From Prescottella soli (lineage in GTDB: Bacteria > Actinomycetota > Actinomycetes > Mycobacteriales > Mycobacteriaceae): a DNA stretch of 64,000 nucleotides. A program made the translations under genes and the position numbers. The stretch lies in the NCBI RefSeq assembly GCF_040024445.1, contig NZ_CP157276.1, positions 5,146,001-5,210,000 on the forward strand, written 5' to 3'. Each line of letters starts with the position of its first letter. Position 1 is the first letter of the stretch. Shown one piece after another: positions 54,877-63,125 of the stretch. A model generated the notes under the pieces. That model saw only the letters and a list, made by a program, of their open reading frames with translations, did not search any database and had not been told where the DNA came from.

Positions 54877-55982
54877 CCCAGAGCCGGGTCGTCGTCGAGG
54901 CCGACGGTGGATCCCGGGGCAATCCGGGCCCGGCCGGCTACGGCGCGGTGGTGTTCGCCGCCGACCGCGGTCGCGTCCTCGCGGAGCGTCGTGAGGCGCT
55001 CGGCATCGCCACCAACAACGTCGCCGAGTACCGCGGACTGATCGCCGGCCTGACCGCGGCCCGCGATCTCGGCGCGCACGAGGTGGACGTGCGTATGGAC
55101 TCCAAGCTGGTCGTCGAGCAGATGTCGGGCAGGTGGAAGGTCAAGCATCCCGACATGATTCCGCTGGCGCAGCGGGCGCGGGAGCTGGCCGGATCGTTCG
55201 CGCGCGTGACCTACACCTGGATTCCGCGCAGCGAGAACAGTCACGCCGACCGCCTCGCCAACGAGGCGATGGACGGCGAGGACGCGATCACGTCGGGTGT
55301 CGTTGCCGACGAGGGGACCGAGGAGACGGCCCCCGCCCCGGCCTCGGCGCCGGGATGGACCGGTGCCGTCGGTGCCCCGACCCGGATGCTGCTGCTGCGG
55401 CACGGGCAGACGGAGTTGTCGGTCGAACGCCGCTATTCCGGTCGCGGGAATCCGCCGCTGACCGAGTTCGGCCGCGCTCAGGCGCGGGCGGCGGCCGAGC
55501 GGATCGCGGCCAAGGGTGCGATCGCGGCAGTGGTGTCGTCGCCGCTCGGGCGCGCCCGCGAGACCGCCGAGGCGGCGGCCGGTGCACTCGGGCTGCCGGT
55601 CACGGTGCACGAGGGGCTCACCGAGACGGACTTCGGCAAGTGGGAGGGCCTCACGTTCGGCGAGGCCGCGCAGCGCGACCCCGACCTTCACCGCCGCTGG
55701 CTGTCGGACACCGCGGTGCGGCCGCCGGAAGGCGAGAGCTTCGACGAGGTTCGGGTGCGGATCGAGGCCGTCCGCGACGATCTGACCACGGCCTACGCCG
55801 GGGCGAACATCCTCGTGGTCACCCACGTGACACCGATCAAGACGCTGCTGCAGCTCGGGCTCGACGTGGGCCCCTCGCTGCTGTACCGCCTACACCTGGA
55901 CCTCGCGTCGCTCAGCATCGCCGAGTTCTACCCGGACGGTGGTTCGTCGGTGCGGCTGGTCAACGATACGTCGCATCTGTAG
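54873..55982 (+). CDS. Bifunctional RNase H / acid phosphatase
   Basis: A 369-aa fusion like Rv2228c. The N-terminal RNase HI domain (1-135) has EADGGSRGNPGP, NNVAEYRGL, MDSKLVVEQ and a final HADRLANEAMD with the catalytic acids. The C-terminal histidine phosphatase domain (about 168-369) has LLLRHGQTE and VVTHVTP, as in CobC-type alpha-ribazole phosphatases. It cuts RNA in hybrids; the phosphatase may serve B12 synthesis, fitting cobC and cobD nearby. Confidence 0.92.
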   Translation: MTQSRVVVEADGGSRGNPGPAGYGAVVFAADRGRVLAERREALGIATNNVAEYRGLIAGLTAARDLGAHEVDVRMDSKLVVEQMSGRWKVKHPDMIPLAQRARELAGSFARVTYTWIPRSENSHADRLANEAMDGEDAITSGVVADEGTEETAPAPASAPGWTGAVGAPTRMLLLRHGQTELSVERRYSGRGNPPLTEFGRAQARAAAERIAAKGAIAAVVSSPLGRARETAEAAAGALGLPVTVHEGLTETDFGKWEGLTFGEAAQRDPDLHRRWLSDTAVRPPEGESFDEVRVRIEAVRDDLTTAYAGANILVVTHVTPIKTLLQLGLDVGPSLLYRLHLDLASLSIAEFYPDGGSSVRLVNDTSHL

Positions 55983-56409
55983 GGCCGTCGTCGTGTCGCG
56001 GTAGCGCGACCCCGAGGAACACGAACGTCACCCCGACGACGAGGTGGAGCCAGCTGGCGACACGGTCGATCGGCAGGAAGTTCGACGCGGTGTCGGAGTC
56101 GATGACCAGCCCGTACACGCCCGTCAGGATCGCCACCAGGCCTGCGCCGATGAGGAACATCTCGGCGGACGCCAGTGTGCGGGCCAGCGCGAGGCCGATG
56201 ACGCCCGTGGTGATGTGCGCGACGTTGTGGAGGACGGACACGTCCGCCCAGCCGAGCATGTGCGCGTCCGAGCCGGGACCGGCCCAGGCGATGTCGCCCA
56301 GTCCGGACGTGACTCCGGGGACGAATCCGAGGACACCGATCAACAGGACGGCCACGGAGACGGCGATCGTGACCACTTGGGTGGTGGTTCGGGCGAGGCC
56401 CTCGTCCAT
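55960..56409 (-). CDS. DUF4383 membrane protein
   Basis: A 149-aa membrane protein with four helices. DVSVLHNVAHITTGVIGLALA is typical of DUF4383. GGAGAG lies before ATG 56409. It overlaps the RNase H gene tail to tail by 23 bases. Function unknown. Confidence 0.8.
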   Translation of the reverse strand: MDEGLARTTTQVVTIAVSVAVLLIGVLGFVPGVTSGLGDIAWAGPGSDAHMLGWADVSVLHNVAHITTGVIGLALARTLASAEMFLIGAGLVAILTGVYGLVIDSDTASNFLPIDRVASWLHLVVGVTFVFLGVALPRHDDGPTDATYR

Positions 56410-56540
56410 CGCAATCGCTCTCCTCGCACAGTGGCCGGTACACGTTGGAGACATCGCACTCGCCCCCCATTGTCCGTCACTCCCACCTCGTGGGCGCCCG
56501 ATTGGATTCCGCGCGAGTGGGGGGCGTAGCCTCTTGCGCT

Positions 56541-56612
56541 GTGAACGCCCTGCTGACCTGTCGCCGTTACGTCGACAACTGTCTGCAGGCGAGCGCGGTC
56601 TGTCACGCCTGA
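56541..56612 (+). CDS. 23-aa cysteine-containing leader peptide (putative attenuator)
   Basis: GTG 56541 opens a 23-codon ORF, VNALLTCRRYVDNCLQASAV plus CHA and TGA. It matches the actinobacterial 'putative leader peptide' pattern RRxVDxxRxxSAxC found ahead of sulfur and cysteine genes. It carries three Cys codons (residues 7, 14, 21). It lies 120 bp before a DAACS symporter. Expected role: ribosome stalling on scarce Cys-tRNA controls the downstream gene. Confidence 0.7.
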   Translation: MNALLTCRRYVDNCLQASAVCHA

Positions 56613-56732
56613 CACCCGGTAGACCACTCGAGTCCCGGGACGGCTCGTCCTCCTGAGCCACCGTGCGTCCCCTTCGGTCGCGCGCATGTCGTCGTGCGCC
56701 GCCGGTTCCACATCTCCACCCGAAAGGCCCTC
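56613..56732 (+). promoter_or_regulatory. Leader-to-symporter interval
   Basis: The 120 bases between the leader stop and the symporter ATG hold the palindrome GTCCCGGGAC (56633-56642 region) and a possible alternative pairing GGGACG/CGTCCC (56637-56642 with 56666-56671). These could be competing structures, but no strong intrinsic terminator is evident. Confidence 0.4.
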
Positions 56733-58115
56733 ATGTCGGCCCCCACCCTCGACGCGCCCCGGCGCGCCCTGCCCAAGTGGGCAACCTCCTTCGGTCCCCA
56801 GATCGTCGCGGGTCTGATCCTCGGCGTCCTCATCGGCCTGATCGCCCGGTCCATGCCGGACGCCGCCGACGGCAACGAGAACTGGCTCGTCGGCACCGTC
56901 AAGACGATCGGTTCCAGCTACGTCGCGCTGCTCACCGTCGCGGTGATCCCGCTGATCTTCACGGCCGTCGTGAGTTCCATCGCGAACCTGCGCAACGTCG
57001 CGAACGCCGCCCGTCTCGCGGTGCAGACGCTGCTGTGGTTCGCGATCACCGCCTTCATCGCGGTGCTCGTCGGCCTCGCGGTCGGTCTGATCACCCATCC
57101 CGGCGCCAACACGACGGTCGACGCCGCGCAGGCGACGGCGCCCAAGACCGGGGGATCGTGGTGGGCGTTCCTCACAGGCCTCGTGCCGCAGAACTTCCTC
57201 GGCCTCGGCGCCAAGACCACGGTCACCGGTGACGCCGCGTCGGGCCTGTCGGCGACGACGTCGCTCAGCTTCAACGTCCTGCAGTTGCTCGTCGTCGCGA
57301 TCGCGATCGGCATCGCCGCCCTCAAGGTCGGGGAGAAGGCCGAACCGTTCCTGAACTTCAACGCCGCGCTCCTCGCGATCGTGCAGAAGGGCCTCTGGTG
57401 GATCATCCGCCTCGCCCCGATCGGCACCGCGGCCCTCATCGCGAAGGCCGTCGCGACCTACGGCTGGGACGCCATCGGCCAGCTCGGTGTCTTCACCGTC
57501 GCCGTGTACATCGGCCTCGCGATCGTGTTCTTCGTGGTGTACCCAATCCTCATTCGCGTCCACGGACTCTCGGTGAAGAACTTCTTCTCGGGGGTGTGGC
57601 CGGCCACGCAGCTGGGCTTCGTGTCCCGATCGTCGATCGGCACGCTGCCGCTCACCGAGCGGGTGACCGAGCGCAACCTCGGTGTGCCGCGCGAGTACGC
57701 CTCGTTCGCCGTGCCGCTGGGCGCCACCACCAAGATGGACGGCTGCGCCGCCGTCTACCCGGCGATCGCCGCGATCTTCGTCGCAGAGTTCTACGGCGTC
57801 GATCTCAGCCTGACCGACTACCTGCTCATCATCGTGGTGTCGGTGATCGGATCGGCGGCCACCGCCGGCACGACCGGCGCGACCGTCATGCTCACGCTGA
57901 CCCTGTCCACGCTGGGGCTGCCGCTCGCCGGTGTCGGTCTGCTGCTCGCGGTCGAGCCGATCGTCGACATGGGCCGCACCGCCGTGAACGTCACCGGGCA
58001 GGCACTGGTGCCGACGATCGTCGCGAAGCGGGAGAAGATCCTCGACGAGGACCTGTACAACGCACCCCGCACGGGTGACCCGTTCGCCGACGAGACGCTC
58101 GAACTCGCCCGCTGA
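56733..58115 (+). CDS. Dicarboxylate/amino acid:cation symporter (DAACS family)
   Basis: A 460-aa membrane transporter with eight helices and two re-entrant loops. It shows TAVVSSIANLRNVA, SRSSIGTLPLTERVTE (HP1 serine-rich motif), GATTKMDGCAAVYPAIAA (TM7 NMDG-like motif, here KMDG) and TAGTTGATVMLTLTLSTLGLP (HP2). Family members import C4-dicarboxylates, glutamate or cystine with Na+/H+. The cysteine leader upstream favours a cystine or sulfur-linked substrate. ATG 56733 follows GAAAGG. Confidence 0.87.
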   Translation: MSAPTLDAPRRALPKWATSFGPQIVAGLILGVLIGLIARSMPDAADGNENWLVGTVKTIGSSYVALLTVAVIPLIFTAVVSSIANLRNVANAARLAVQTLLWFAITAFIAVLVGLAVGLITHPGANTTVDAAQATAPKTGGSWWAFLTGLVPQNFLGLGAKTTVTGDAASGLSATTSLSFNVLQLLVVAIAIGIAALKVGEKAEPFLNFNAALLAIVQKGLWWIIRLAPIGTAALIAKAVATYGWDAIGQLGVFTVAVYIGLAIVFFVVYPILIRVHGLSVKNFFSGVWPATQLGFVSRSSIGTLPLTERVTERNLGVPREYASFAVPLGATTKMDGCAAVYPAIAAIFVAEFYGVDLSLTDYLLIIVVSVIGSAATAGTTGATVMLTLTLSTLGLPLAGVGLLLAVEPIVDMGRTAVNVTGQALVPTIVAKREKILDEDLYNAPRTGDPFADETLELAR

Positions 58116-58180
58116 ACCGGTTGGCAGGACCGCCGCAGCGCGACCGTCGCTCCGGCTGGTGGTCGACGGAGTGGTCGCCC

Positions 58181-58212
58181 GCCCGAACTCGGTGCACGTC
58201 CCGGGTTCGGGC
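58181..58212 (+). terminator. Weak hairpin after the symporter
   Basis: GCCCGAAC (58181-58188) and GTTCGGGC (58205-58212) with a 16-base loop, about 65 bp after the stop. The rest of 58116-58285 shows no gene. Confidence 0.4.
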
Positions 58213-58325
58213 CGGCGGCCACGAGCATTACCGCCGCAGCCGTCACCGGTGAACGACGTCACGCCGGGTCCACCTGTGATTGTGAGAATGCTCCATCGTT
58301 CACGGCGGAGGTGAAGCACCGTTGT

Positions 58326-58682
58326 TCAGATTGGTCGTCGTTGAGACTGGACGTACTCGGTGATCGTCGACAGCGGTGCGCCGCCTGCGGTTCCGCAGTA
58401 GTAGGAGCGTGACCAGAGGTGCCCTCCCCACAGGTAGTAGTCGAGGTGGTCGGCGTGGTCGCGTCTCAGGTGTCTCGAGGAGACACCTTTGAGGGAGTTG
58501 ATCAGGCGGGACAGCTGGACGGTGGCGGGGAAGCTGATGAGGAGGTGGACGTGGTCGTCTTCTCCGTTGAACTCGCGTAGTTCGCAACCGAACTTGTCGC
58601 ACACGTCGCGCATGATGGTCTCGCAGTCGCGCAGAATCTCGTCGGTGAACACGCCCCGCCGATACTTCGTCACGAACACCAA
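58326..58682 (-). CDS. tnpA: IS200-type TnpA (HUH transposase), N-terminus unclear
   Basis: A 118-aa Y1 transposase. The HUH metal motif is DDHVHLLISF, and the tyrosine region is WSRSYYCGTAGG. TTG 58682 is the first possible start, giving VFVTKYRRGVF. In-frame codons upstream encode plausible TnpA residues (WECHAH) but offer no start codon, so the first 15-20 residues are either lost or read from an unseen start. It catalyses single-strand peel-and-paste transposition. Confidence 0.82.
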   Translation of the reverse strand: MVFVTKYRRGVFTDEILRDCETIMRDVCDKFGCELREFNGEDDHVHLLISFPATVQLSRLINSLKGVSSRHLRRDHADHLDYYLWGGHLWSRSYYCGTAGGAPLSTITEYVQSQRRPI

Positions 58683-58764
58683 ATGGGCGTGGCATTCCCA
58701 AACTGCTTGGCGTCCAGGCGAATAGCGGAGATTTCTGTCATGACACCAATGTATCGTCGCGGGT

Positions 58765-60003
58765 GTGTTGAAACGCTACCGTTATCGGGCGTATCCGACG
58801 CCGGGGCAGGAGAAGGACCTGGCCCGGTTGTTCGGGTGTGTGCGGGTGGCGTGGAACGACGCGCTCGCTGCGCGTGAGACGGCCCGCGCGGCGGGATCTC
58901 CGGTGCCGTCGCGGGCAGAGCTGTCGGCGGCGTTGACGGCGTCGAAGCGGATACCGGCGCGCGCCTGGTTGGCTGAAGTGTCCTCGGTGCCGTTGCAGCA
59001 GGCGCTGGCGGATTTGCATCGCGCGTACGGAGCGTTCTTCGATTCCCGGACCGGGAAGCGGCGCGGACGGGCTGTGGGTGCGCCGCGGTTGAAGAAGCGA
59101 ACCCACCGCCAATCGGTTCGGTTCACCCGCAACGCGGGGTTCAAGATCGCCGAGACCGCACATGGGGTGGGTTTGGTGGCGTTGCCGAAGATCGGACGGA
59201 TCCGTTTCGAGGCGTCACGACTGCTGCCGTCGGATCCCTCGTCGGTGACGGTGACCCGAGAGGCCGACGGCCGCTTCTACGTGTCGTTCGTCGTCGACGT
59301 TCCAGACACCCCGCTGCAGGAGCTGCAAACGGTGGCGGGGGTCGATCTCGGGCTCATCGACCTGGCCACGATCGTGCGATCGGACGGGACGCGGGAGAAG
59401 ATCGACCACCCGAGACACCTACGGGTTGCGGAGCGGCGGTTGGCGCGTGCGCAGAAAGCGTTGTCGCGGAAGCGGAAAGGATCGCAGAACAGGGCCAAGG
59501 CCCGGATCCGGGTTGCCGGTCTGCATCGGAAGGTGCGCGAGACGCGTCTCGATCATCATCACAAGCTCGCTCGGCGGTTGGTCCACGAGAACCAAGTGGT
59601 CGCCGTCGAGGATCTTGCGGTGTCGGGACTGGCGCGGACCCGTTTGGCGAAGTCGGTGCACGATGCTGGATGGTCGATCCTGGTGCGGTTGCTCGAGGAG
59701 AAGGCCTCCCAGTGCGGGCGGCAGGTCGTGAAAGTGAATCGGTGGTTCCCGTCGACCCGCACATGCTCCCAGTGCGGGGCAGTGGGTGAGGCGAAGCCGC
59801 TGCACGTCCGCGGCTGGGAGTGTGAGTGCGGCGCCTGCCTTGACCGCGACTACAACGCCGCAGTGAACATCATCGACGCCGCCGGGCTGGCGGAGTCGTT
59901 AAACGCTTGTGGAGGGGACGTAAGACTCCGGCTTGCTGCAGCGGACCCCGATGAAACAGGAACCCGCCGAACAGACCCCACCCCCGCGGGTGAGGCTGCG
60001 TAG
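58765..60003 (+). CDS. tnpB: TnpB RNA-guided nuclease
   Basis: A 412-aa TnpB. The RuvC triad is visible as D194 (AGVDLGLIDL), E282 (VAVEDLAVSGL) and D362 (CLDRDYNAAVNI). The zinc finger is CSQCG ... CECGAC between RuvC II and III. All catalytic residues are present, so the nuclease is probably functional. It uses a guide RNA made from the element's right end and cuts matching target DNA next to a TAM, helping the element persist. Confidence 0.93.
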   Translation: MLKRYRYRAYPTPGQEKDLARLFGCVRVAWNDALAARETARAAGSPVPSRAELSAALTASKRIPARAWLAEVSSVPLQQALADLHRAYGAFFDSRTGKRRGRAVGAPRLKKRTHRQSVRFTRNAGFKIAETAHGVGLVALPKIGRIRFEASRLLPSDPSSVTVTREADGRFYVSFVVDVPDTPLQELQTVAGVDLGLIDLATIVRSDGTREKIDHPRHLRVAERRLARAQKALSRKRKGSQNRAKARIRVAGLHRKVRETRLDHHHKLARRLVHENQVVAVEDLAVSGLARTRLAKSVHDAGWSILVRLLEEKASQCGRQVVKVNRWFPSTRTCSQCGAVGEAKPLHVRGWECECGACLDRDYNAAVNIIDAAGLAESLNACGGDVRLRLAAADPDETGTRRTDPTPAGEAA

Positions 60004-60037
60004 GAATCCCCCGCGTTCACGCGTGGGAGGAAGTCAA
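59880..60037 (+). ncRNA. Predicted omega-RNA (reRNA) of TnpB
   Basis: By analogy with ISDra2 and relatives, the guide RNA overlaps the tnpB 3' end and runs through the right-end hairpin; the guide is the DNA just right of 60037. Here that guide would be the end of the DUF1697 gene. Limits are approximate. Confidence 0.45.
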
Positions 60038-60561
60038 TTCAGCAGTTTCACCAGCGTCCGCAGATTGCGGGTGGTGGTCACGGCCTTGAGTTTCGGCTTG
60101 CCGGTGTTCTTGCCGAACGCGCTGTCGAGCGTCCGGCCGCGCTCGACTTCCCAGTACAGGACGCCGTCTCCGCCCTGGATCCGCTCGATCGCGGGATCGA
60201 GGTCGCCCTGCACGGTGAGCAGGCCGTCGAGGACGGCCGGCTCCGCGGTGAACATCACGTACGGGTGCCAGCCGTCGCGTTCGGGATCGAACGGGTACGC
60301 CTCGACGATCCGCGTGACCGTGTCCAGCTCGAGGACGAACACCCACGCCTCGTACCGGAACGCCGCGCGCAGCGCGGACTCGATGCCGGCCTTCAACGCC
60401 GCGGTGTCGGCCGAGTCCGTGGTGAACAGGACGTTCCCCGACGCGAGGACGGTCTTGACGTCGTCGAACCCGAGGTCGGTGAAGACCCGCCGCAGATCGG
60501 CCATCTTGATGTTGATGCCGCCGACGTTGATTCCACGCAGGAGTGCCACGTATCGGGTCAT
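60034..60561 (-). CDS. DUF1697 family protein, C-terminus abutting the IS
   Basis: A 175-aa protein starting MTRYVALLRGINVGG, the DUF1697 hallmark, with FTDLGFDDVKTVLASGNVLF next. The stop TGA is supplied by the TCAA end of the insertion sequence, and the last residues are TTRNLRTLVKLLN. Family proteins usually continue a few residues more, so the gene may be slightly shortened by the insertion. Function unknown. Confidence 0.85.
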   Translation of the reverse strand: MTRYVALLRGINVGGINIKMADLRRVFTDLGFDDVKTVLASGNVLFTTDSADTAALKAGIESALRAAFRYEAWVFVLELDTVTRIVEAYPFDPERDGWHPYVMFTAEPAVLDGLLTVQGDLDPAIERIQGGDGVLYWEVERGRTLDSAFGKNTGKPKLKAVTTTRNLRTLVKLLN

Positions 60562-60608
60562 GCGGCGACCATACTTGCGCTCACCGACAACGGCAGGCGC
60601 GGAGCCGA

Positions 60609-60639
60609 TTCGGACCCGACCCGCCTCAACCAGTAGTCT
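60609..60639 (+). promoter_or_regulatory. Possible rnpB promoter
   Basis: TAGTCT at 60634-60639, seven bases before the RNA 5' end, with a weak TTCGGA 19 bases upstream. Suggestive only. Confidence 0.35.
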
Positions 60640-60646
60640 TGTCGTG

Positions 60647-61078
<432 letters not shown>

Positions 61079-61090
61079 CCTAGCCTCGAT

Positions 61091-61129
61091 ACGACGAAGG
61101 CCCCCGGTGATACCGGGGGCCTTCGTCGT
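61091..61129. terminator. Terminator of rnpB (and of the 35-aa ORF on the other strand)
   Basis: Perfect 18-bp arms ACGACGAAGGCCCCCGGT (61091-61108) and complement (61112-61129), loop GAT. It is placed 12 bp after rnpB and 8 bp after the small minus-strand ORF, so it likely serves both. Confidence 0.9.
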
Positions 61130-61137
61130 AGGTGCCG

Positions 61138-61245
61138 CTACCCGAAGTAGCCGCCGAGCGGGTTCACGATGAGCAGCTTGGCCCAGTACTCGGCGTCGGT
61201 CTTGCCGAGGTACGGAAGCAGGGTGTCGAAGATGATGTAGGACAT
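61138..61245 (-). CDS. 35-aa small protein beside rnpB
   Basis: ATG 61245, preceded by GGAG at six bases, opens a 35-codon frame MSYIIFDTLLPYLGKTDAEY followed by WAKLLIVNPLGGYFG and TAG. Almost every codon ends in G or C, as in real genes here, and the stop runs straight into a shared terminator. The middle is an amphipathic helix with aromatic ends. I know no family; it could be a small membrane-associated or regulatory peptide. Confidence 0.6.
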   Translation of the reverse strand: MSYIIFDTLLPYLGKTDAEYWAKLLIVNPLGGYFG

Positions 61246-61473
61246 GCAGGACTCCGATCTCTGACGCATCGCGTCGGTACATGAGGGACAGGTGCACCGG
61301 CGGTTCGGTGACGCGGGGGCGTCGACGCGAGTGCGCCGTACGCGCAGAGATTAGCAGGCCGAGCGGTTTTGTCACAGATCTACGTCGACAACTTCACGGC
61401 GACTTCACACAACGATCACTTCGCGTCGGCGGATGCGATGGTGACCGGGCCGGTCTCGGGGCACACTGAGGGC

Positions 61474-61659
61474 ATGAGCGACGACGACAAGCAGTGGTAT
61501 TTCAGCCTCTCGGACGGGTCGGTCAGCCAGGGGAAGTCGGCCAACGTCTTCGACCGCATGGGGCCGTACCCCGACCGGGAGAGCGCCCAGCGTGCGCTGC
61601 AGACGGCGGCGGAACGCAACAAGGCAGCGGACGACGCGGACGCCGAGTGGAACGATTGA
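61474..61659 (+). CDS. SPOR-domain-like small protein
   Basis: A 61-aa protein, MSDDDKQWYFSLSDGSVSQG, continuing to GPYPDRESAQRALQTAAERNKAAD. The W-Y-F start and the PDRESAQ...A helix resemble the short actinobacterial proteins annotated as SPOR-domain-containing. ATG 61474 is preferred to upstream starts. Its stop overlaps a TTG of the RNB gene. Confidence 0.75.
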   Translation: MSDDDKQWYFSLSDGSVSQGKSANVFDRMGPYPDRESAQRALQTAAERNKAADDADAEWND

Positions 61660-61682
61660 ACGGTAGGCCGCGGGCCGTCGGA

Positions 61683-63083
61683 ATGGCCCGGGTCACCGCG
61701 CACGGTGTCGACTTCGACACGGTGCGAGCTGAATTCGCCCTTCGTGACGAGTTCTCCCCCGAGGTGCTCGCCGAGGTGGCCGGTGCGGTGGACACGCGGA
61801 TCGGCGAGCGCGAGGACCGGACCGATCTCGCGCTCGTGACGATCGACCCGCCGGGTTCGATGGATCTCGACCAGGCACTGCACCTCGAGCGGACCGAGTC
61901 CGGCTTCGTGCTGCACTACGCCATCGCCGACGTGGCGGCGGTCGTGCTGCCGGGCGGCGCGCTGGACAGCGCCACACGGGACCGTGGACAGACCTTCTAC
62001 CTGCCGGACGGTTCGGTGCCGCTGCACCCGCGGGCCCTGTCGGAGGACGCGGCCAGTCTGCTGCCCGACGTCGTCCGTCCGGCCGCCCTGTGGCGGATCG
62101 AGCTCGACGGGCGGGCCCAGCCGACGTCGGTGGCCGTGACGAGGGCTCTCGTCCGCTCGGTCGCCCGCTTCGATTACGAGACGGTGCAGGCGCATTCGGA
62201 GACCGGGACCCTGCACCCGTCGATCAGGTCGCTGCCCGAGTTCGGCAGGCTGCGGGCGGTCGCGGCGATCGAGCGGGGCGCGATCGAACTGCGCCTGCCC
62301 GAGCAGCGGGTCGTGCGGCACGGCGACGGATGGAAGGTCGAGATCCAGCCGCGGACCGAGGCCGACGACTGGAACGCGGAGGTGTCCCTGCTGACGGGCA
62401 TGTGCGCGGCCCGGTTGATGCTCGAGGCGGGGGTCGGCCTGCTGCGGACGATGCCGCCACCGCCGGACAGCGCGGTGGCTTCGCTGCGCCGCACAGCCGG
62501 CGCACTCGGCGTGCCCTGGACCGACGGTCGCCGCGTCGGCGACGTGCTCGCCGCGCTCGATCCGAACACCGCGACGTCGCTCGTGATGATGACGGAGGCG
62601 ACGACCCTGCTCCGGGGCGCCGACTACGTCGCCTTCGACGGCGAGTTGCCCGCCGTGCAGGGGCATTCGGGGATCGGCGACTCCTACGCGCACGTCACGG
62701 CGCCGCTGCGGCGGCTGTCCGACCGGTTCACCACCGAGGTGTGCCTGGCGGTGTCCGCGGGGGTCGAGATCCCCGAATGGGTGCGGATGGCGCTGCCGAG
62801 CCTGCCCGGCGTGATGCGGGCGTCGGATGCGCGCGCGAACAAGGTGGACCGTGCCTGCGTCGACCTCACCGAAGCCACGCTGCTGGCCGGACGCGTCGGG
62901 GAGGTGTTCGACGCGACGGTCCTGCGGGCGGCGGGGGACAAGCGCGGCGCCGAGGTCTTCGTGCCCGCGATCTCGGTGATCGCCAAGTGCATCGGGGATC
63001 CGGCGGAGGGCGACGAGGTGAAGGTCCGGCTGGTCGGCGCCGACGTCGTGGGCCGCTCGGTGCAGTTCGCGTTCCCGGCGTAG
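61683..63083 (+). CDS. RNB-domain ribonuclease (RNase II/R family)
   Basis: A 466-aa exoribonuclease catalytic domain. The metal-binding aspartates lie in VTIDPPGSMDLDQALHL, then HYAIADVAAVV, with FYLPDGSVPLHPRALSEDAASLLP and YAHVTAPLRRLSDRF downstream. It lacks cold-shock and S1 domains, as in short actinobacterial members. The start may be ATG 61683 or TTG 61656, the latter overlapping the upstream stop. Degrades RNA 3' to 5'. Confidence 0.87.
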   Translation: MARVTAHGVDFDTVRAEFALRDEFSPEVLAEVAGAVDTRIGEREDRTDLALVTIDPPGSMDLDQALHLERTESGFVLHYAIADVAAVVLPGGALDSATRDRGQTFYLPDGSVPLHPRALSEDAASLLPDVVRPAALWRIELDGRAQPTSVAVTRALVRSVARFDYETVQAHSETGTLHPSIRSLPEFGRLRAVAAIERGAIELRLPEQRVVRHGDGWKVEIQPRTEADDWNAEVSLLTGMCAARLMLEAGVGLLRTMPPPPDSAVASLRRTAGALGVPWTDGRRVGDVLAALDPNTATSLVMMTEATTLLRGADYVAFDGELPAVQGHSGIGDSYAHVTAPLRRLSDRFTTEVCLAVSAGVEIPEWVRMALPSLPGVMRASDARANKVDRACVDLTEATLLAGRVGEVFDATVLRAAGDKRGAEVFVPAISVIAKCIGDPAEGDEVKVRLVGADVVGRSVQFAFPA

Positions 63084-63125
63084 ATGCACCCAGCACAAAC
63101 GAGCGTCCGTACTCCTCGCAGCGAG

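Larger units (their letters stand above)
58285..60037. mobile_element. IS200/IS605-type insertion sequence (tnpA + tnpB)
   Basis: Divergent tnpA (minus) and tnpB (plus) with subterminal hairpins sharing a TTCA loop: left CTCCATCG-TTCA-CGGCGGAG (58291-58310), right CCCCCGCG-TTCA-CGCGTGGG (60008-60027), the latter followed by GGAAGTCAA. The right end is probably the TCAA at 60034-60037, as in ISDra2-like elements. The left end is within about 10-15 bases of the left hairpin. Confidence 0.8.

Noticed and set aside
56340-58319. A 659-codon minus-strand frame across the symporter
   Set aside because: It opposes a transporter with all family motifs and reads as Asp/Arg/His-rich low-complexity protein.
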